DNA of 17,042 bases from an uncultured Lachnospiraceae bacterium (lineage in GTDB: Bacteria; Bacillota; Clostridia; Lachnospirales; Lachnospiraceae): positions 1 to 17,042 of the forward strand of contig CAJUKA010000085.1 of NCBI GenBank assembly GCA_910586585.1. The letters run 5' to 3'. Shown here one piece after another: positions 13,799-17,042 of the stretch. The notes under the pieces were generated by a model. The model was given only the letters and a program-made list of their open reading frames with translations. It was not told where the DNA came from and did no database searches. The translations under genes were made by a program, and so were the position numbers. Every line of letters begins with the position of its first letter. Position 1 is the stretch's first letter.

Positions 13799-14535
13799 AT
13801 CGACATTCCTCCGTCTACGCAGATGACCTGTCCAGTAATGTAGTCCGAGGAACTGCCTGCCAAAAACAAAACAAGGTCTGCGATATCTTTTGTTTTCCCC
13901 ATTCTTCCCAAAGGAATCATACTGCTAAGTTCCTTTTTCGCATCATCGGTCATCGCCTTTGTCATATCTGTATCAATAAACCCAGGCGCAACTGCATTGA
14001 CATTAATTCCACGGCTTGAAAATTCTCTTGCTACACTCTTGGTAAGCCCAATAAGACCTGCTTTAGACGCAGAATAATTGGATTGTCCTGCATTTCCAAG
14101 AATACCGCTTACCGAAGAAATATTAATAATCTTTCCACTTTTCTGTTTGATAAAGCTGCGGGAAAGATGCCGGATCATATTAAAAGCACCCTTTAAATTC
14201 GTATCAAGAACCGCGTCATAATCCTGCTCTGACATCCGCATAATCAAATTATCTCTGGTGACACCTGCATTGTTTACGAGAATGTCTATCTTTTTGTATT
14301 TTTCTAGAATCTCTTTGACAAACGCTTCACTTGCAGCAAAATCAGATACGTTACACTGCATTGCCTCCGCGCTCCCGCCGTTTTTTTCAATCTCTGCGAC
14401 AACATTTTCTGCATCTGCCTTAGACCCATTATAATTTACAATGACTACCGCCCCGTTCTTTGCCAGTGTCTGTGCAATTTCTCTGCCTATACCTCTTCCA
14501 GCTCCTGTTACAAGAGCAACTTTTCCCGTTAACAT
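13795..14535 (-). CDS. fabG: 3-oxoacyl-ACP reductase (FabG)
   Basis: FabG reduces 3-oxoacyl-ACP to 3-hydroxyacyl-ACP with NADPH. The 246-residue short-chain dehydrogenase shows the nucleotide motif TGAGRGIG (residues 10-17), NNAG (88-91), and the catalytic N113, S141, Y154 and K158 in YSASK. The C-terminal end GQVICVDGGMSM is typical. I start it at ATG 14535, preceded by GGGGGG. The upstream TTG at 14553 overlaps that binding site. It lies 29 bases after fabD and is followed at once by the tandem repeats. Confidence 0.96.
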   Translation of the reverse strand: MLTGKVALVTGAGRGIGREIAQTLAKNGAVVIVNYNGSKADAENVVAEIEKNGGSAEAMQCNVSDFAASEAFVKEILEKYKKIDILVNNAGVTRDNLIMRMSEQDYDAVLDTNLKGAFNMIRHLSRSFIKQKSGKIINISSVSGILGNAGQSNYSASKAGLIGLTKSVAREFSSRGINVNAVAPGFIDTDMTKAMTDDAKKELSSMIPLGRMGKTKDIADLVLFLAGSSSDYITGQVICVDGGMSM

Positions 14536-14564
14536 CCTATTCCCCCCAACCAAAATCGTCAGCC

Positions 14565-15488
14565 TTATGCTGATATTGTTTCCAATACCTTGTCTAAGTC
14601 TGCCAACTTATCTATATTCATGCATTTGACATCTTTATTGATTTTTTTCATAAATCCGCTCAGTGTTTTTCCTGGCCCAATCTCTATGAATGTATCGACA
14701 CCCTCTGCAATCATTTTCTCTATTGTCTGCTGCCAACATACAGAATTTGACACCTGATTTTTCAAAAGTGTTTTAATCGGCGCCGCCTCTGTCACTTCAC
14801 AGGCGCCTACATTGCTGATATATGGAATCGAAGGATTTCTAAGCGTAATCCCCTCCAACTCTTTCTCAAGCTTTTCTCCTGCGCCTTTTAATAATTCTGA
14901 ATGAAATGGTCCGCTTACCTTCAGCGGAACACACCGCTTTGCCCCAGCTTCTGAAAGCGCTTGTGCGGCTGCCAAAACTGCTGTTTCCTCACCTGTTATA
15001 ACAATCTGCCCTGGACAATTATAATTTGCGATTGTGACAATTCCTTCTGTCTGCTGACAGATTTGTTCAATCTTGTCACTGTCAAGCCCCAGCACTGCTG
15101 TCATGGCTCCGCCTATGGGGTATGCCTCCTGCATAAAAATCCCGCGCTTCCTTATAATATAAAATAAATCCTTTAAATCCATAACATCTGCCGCCGCCAA
15201 TGCACCATACTCGCCAAGGCTTAGACCTGCTGTAATGTCTGCCTGAACTCCTTTTGATTCGAGCACTTTCAAAATTGCCACCTCTGTAGCAAGCATTGCA
15301 ATCTGTGTGTATTCTGTAATATGAATTTTCTCATTCTCTGTAAAGCAAAGCGCTTCCATATCAAGCCCTGATACCTCACCTGCAATCTGGTAGACATTCT
15401 TTGCTTCCTCATATGTATCATAAAAGTCCTTTCCCATGCCCACGTACTGAGAACCCTGTCCTGGGAAAATAAATGCTATTTTACTCAT
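14565..15488 (-). CDS. fabD: malonyl-CoA:ACP transacylase (FabD)
   Basis: FabD moves malonyl groups from CoA to ACP, making the extender for FabH and FabF. The 307-residue protein begins MSKIAFIFPGQGSQYVGMG. Its nucleophile is S90 in GLSLGEYGAL, with R115 and H196 (GPFHSELL) completing the active site. The ATG at 15488 gives the family's standard N-terminus. AAAGGAG lies 13 bases upstream, slightly far. An ATG at 15500 is closer to the site but only one base away, so less likely. Frames reaching up to 15575 have no support. A 110-base gap with a small hairpin separates it from fabK. Confidence 0.94.
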   Translation of the reverse strand: MSKIAFIFPGQGSQYVGMGKDFYDTYEEAKNVYQIAGEVSGLDMEALCFTENEKIHITEYTQIAMLATEVAILKVLESKGVQADITAGLSLGEYGALAAADVMDLKDLFYIIRKRGIFMQEAYPIGGAMTAVLGLDSDKIEQICQQTEGIVTIANYNCPGQIVITGEETAVLAAAQALSEAGAKRCVPLKVSGPFHSELLKGAGEKLEKELEGITLRNPSIPYISNVGACEVTEAAPIKTLLKNQVSNSVCWQQTIEKMIAEGVDTFIEIGPGKTLSGFMKKINKDVKCMNIDKLADLDKVLETISA

Positions 15489-15537
15489 TTTTATAACCAT
15501 GCTCCTTTCAGAGTCTGCGAGTCTGTATCTCTTTTTT

Positions 15538-15570
15538 GATGCTTCCAGCGCAAAACATTGGCGCTGCATC
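15538..15570. repeat. hairpin in the fabK-fabD gap
   Basis: GATGC-ttcc-AGCGC pairs with GCGCT-GCATC across a nine-base loop, with a four-base bulge. Read on the minus strand the left side (TTTGCAGATGCAGCGCC) resembles the start of the 87-bp repeat (TTTGCAGATTGAGCGCG), so it may be a degenerate single copy in the opposite orientation. Confidence 0.3.
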
Positions 15571-15598
15571 TGCAAATTTCTCTTTTTGCAATCACTTA

Positions 15599-16531
15599 TC
15601 AGTCAAATTTCTTGTTGAGAAGCATTGTCCCCTGTTCTATAATTTCGTCGATGATTTCCTTGCATGGCTGTTCTTTTCTAACAAGCCCGGCAATCTGTCC
15701 CGCCATCACTGAACCATTCACCACATCGCCTTCCATTACCGCTTTTCTAAGTCCTCCCAGCGTGAGCTTCTCAAGCTCCATAAAATCTGTCCCTTCTTTT
15801 TCAAGACGAAGATATTCCTTTGTCATTTTGTTGCGAAGGGTACGTATCGGATGTCCGTGTGTCATTCCTGTAACGGTAGAGTCAATATCTTTTGACTTTA
15901 TCAGCATTGCTTTGTAATTTTCATGCACAATGGACTCTTTGGCCGCCACAAAACGCGTGCCAATCTGTACTCCCTCTGCGCCAAGCATAAACGCTGCGGC
16001 AAATCCTCTCCCGTCTGCGATACCTCCAGCCGCGATAACTGGTATATTTACAGCATCTGCTACCTGTGGAACAAGCGCCATTGTTGTGAGCGAACCAATA
16101 TGTCCGCCGCTTTCCATTCCCTCCGCGATTACTGCGTCCGCCTTGCCTCTCTCCATCAGTTTTGCCATCGCAACACTTGCTACAACAGGAATCACTTTGA
16201 CTCCTGCTGCCTTCCACATTTCCATATATTTTGACGGATTTCCAGCCCCAGTTGTCACTACCTTAACCCCTTCGTCTACAATCACCTGCGCAATTGCGTC
16301 TGCCTCCGGATTCATCAGCATAATATTTACGCCAAAGGGATTATTGGTCACTGCTTTCACTTTTTGAATCTGCTCTCTGACAGCCTCTGCCGGTGCACCG
16401 CCTGCACCAATAATTCCCAAGCCGCCAGCTTCTGACACGGCTGCCGCAAGATTATGCTCGGCAACCCATGCCATACCGCCCTGCAAAATTGGATGCTCAA
16501 TCTCTATGATTTCTGTAATTCTTGTTTTCAT
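15599..16531 (-). CDS. fabK: enoyl-ACP reductase II (FabK)
   Basis: FabK is the FMN- and NAD(P)H-dependent enoyl-ACP reductase used instead of FabI by streptococci and many Clostridia, and it confers natural tolerance to triclosan. The 310-residue protein shows HPILQGGMAWV, SEAGGLGIIGAGG, FGVNIMLM, the signature EGMESGGHIG with H144 at the same position as in the pneumococcal enzyme, and IPVIAAGGIADGRG and GAEGVQIGTRF for FMN binding. GGAGC precedes the ATG. It follows acpP by 38 bases. No FabI homologue is present in the window, which fits FabK being the main reductase. Confidence 0.95.
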   Translation of the reverse strand: MKTRITEIIEIEHPILQGGMAWVAEHNLAAAVSEAGGLGIIGAGGAPAEAVREQIQKVKAVTNNPFGVNIMLMNPEADAIAQVIVDEGVKVVTTGAGNPSKYMEMWKAAGVKVIPVVASVAMAKLMERGKADAVIAEGMESGGHIGSLTTMALVPQVADAVNIPVIAAGGIADGRGFAAAFMLGAEGVQIGTRFVAAKESIVHENYKAMLIKSKDIDSTVTGMTHGHPIRTLRNKMTKEYLRLEKEGTDFMELEKLTLGGLRKAVMEGDVVNGSVMAGQIAGLVRKEQPCKEIIDEIIEQGTMLLNKKFD

Positions 16532-16569
16532 ACAAGCTCCTGTTTCAATCTGTTATTTCTGAACAGTTC

Positions 16570-16803
16570 CTACTCATTCACACCTTTGTCCTGCATATAC
16601 TTGATAACAGAACCAACGGTTGTGATTTGCTCTAAATCCTCAGAAGGAATCTCAACGCCATACTCTTCCTCAAATGCCATTACAAGCTCAAATAAATCAA
16701 GTGAATCGGCCTCTAAATCCTCTTTGAACCGTGTCTCCTCTGTAATCTCCACACCCTCAAGATTTAACTGCTCCTCAATAATTTCCTTCACTCTTTCAAA
16801 CAT
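16570..16803 (-). CDS. acpP: acyl carrier protein
   Basis: The carrier that holds growing acyl chains on a 4'-phosphopantetheine arm. With the start at ATG 16803 the protein has 77 residues, the canonical size, and is strongly acidic. The attachment serine is S34 in LEADSLDLFELVM. The earlier in-frame ATG (16815) lies inside the AAAGGATGG binding site, so it cannot be the normal start. It is the first gene of the operon, directly after the promoter and double palindromic operator, so its mRNA leader of about 87 bases contains the operator sequence. Confidence 0.96.
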   Translation of the reverse strand: MFERVKEIIEEQLNLEGVEITEETRFKEDLEADSLDLFELVMAFEEEYGVEIPSEDLEQITTVGSVIKYMQDKGVNE

Positions 16804-16848
16804 GATTTTTTCCATCCTTTCGATTCATAATGCTTTTTTGCGATTCAA

Positions 16849-16885
16849 ATACTTTGATTCTCAAATATTTTGAATCTCAAAGTAT
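16849..16885. promoter_or_regulatory. double palindromic FabT-like operator
   Basis: A 37-bp near-perfect palindrome begins and ends with ATACTTTGA / TCAAAGTAT. It contains two boxes, TTTGATTCTCAAA (16853-16865) and TTTGAATCTCAAA (16869-16881), 16 bp apart. These fit the TTTGA-N3-TCAAA form of known FabT sites. It starts a few bases after the predicted transcription start, where a bound repressor would block initiation or early elongation. A further half-site-like GATTCAAAT lies at 16842-16850. Confidence 0.8.
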
Positions 16886-16896
16886 TTACTTGCTAC

Positions 16897-16925
16897 AGAA
16901 TATACCGAAACTGACCTGTTGTCAA
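16897..16925 (-). promoter_or_regulatory. promoter of the fatty-acid operon
   Basis: On the minus strand, TTGACA (16925-16920) and TATTCT (16902-16897) are separated by exactly 17 bp. The predicted start is near 16890, about 87 bases upstream of acpP. Confidence 0.85.
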
Positions 16926-16973
16926 CTACCTTTTTTATTTTTTTCTTATTTTTATTTTTTGTTTAGAATCTGT

Positions 16974-17014
16974 TGTTACTTTTCACACCCGCGCCATGCA
17001 CTTGCTGCATGGCG
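16974..17014 (-). repeat. dispersed repeat with hairpin, right copy
   Basis: On the minus strand, a perfect 9-bp hairpin CGCCATGCA-gcaag-TGCATGGCG (17014-16992) runs directly into the 22-nt sequence that recurs at 33-54. It lies upstream of the operon promoter, in a spot with no gene. Confidence 0.65.
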
Positions 17015-17042
17015 TCGGAGCAAGCGCCAAAATGCGTGCTTT

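Noticed and set aside
15921..16367. Several frames overlapping fabK on both strands
   Set aside because: They are shadows of the clear fabK coding frame, which carries all family motifs.

Overview
The window looks like chromosomal DNA of a low-to-mid GC Gram-positive anaerobe, most likely a member of the Clostridia close to Lachnospiraceae. This rests on the FabK-type enoyl reductase, a fused AccD-AccA carboxyltransferase, a FabT-like MarR regulator, 31-residue holin-like toxin genes, and strong GGAGG-type ribosome binding sites. The family assignment is inferred from gene content, because no taxonomic marker is present.

Right part (about 16.9 kb down to 7.4 kb, minus strand): one long type II fatty-acid synthesis operon. 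The order of transcription is acpP, fabK, fabD, fabG, fabF, fabZ, accDA (fused), a second FabK/nitronate-monooxygenase-like gene, fabH, and a MarR/FabT-like regulator. A consensus promoter (TTGACA, 17-bp spacer, TATTCT) lies upstream of acpP. A 37-bp near-perfect double palindrome built from two TTTGA-N3-TCAAA boxes sits just after the predicted start point, and the last gene encodes the likely ligand-responsive repressor of that site. A candidate terminator follows the regulator. accB and accC, which many Firmicutes operons of this kind carry, are absent here. fabG and fabF are separated by 87-bp tandem repeats with terminator-like hairpins.

Middle (7.3 to 5.9 kb): an orphan cheD whose 5' region holds an exact 103-bp tandem duplication that breaks a longer reading frame, then a 65-residue acidic protein with a strong terminator.

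Left part (5.9 to 0 kb): AT-rich accessory DNA with many broken genes. It has three 31-codon holin-like toxin genes (two near-identical, one divergent), with antisense-RNA-like promoter and terminator signals around the best-preserved copy. It also has a small inverted-repeat element, an iteron-like triple repeat, a frameshifted phage-type HTH gene, a HicB-like fragment, an intact QueG-like iron-sulfur protein, phage and DnaC-like remnants, a decayed gene with a cyclase-like DILGFS motif, an Rpn/PD-(D/E)XK transposase-nuclease, and a truncated unknown gene. A 22-nt sequence occurs in inverted orientation near both ends of the window.

I see no clear unknown multi-gene system. The most interesting items are the operator/regulator arrangement, the fused carboxyltransferase without biotin partners, the two in-place tandem duplications, and the toxin/antisense units.
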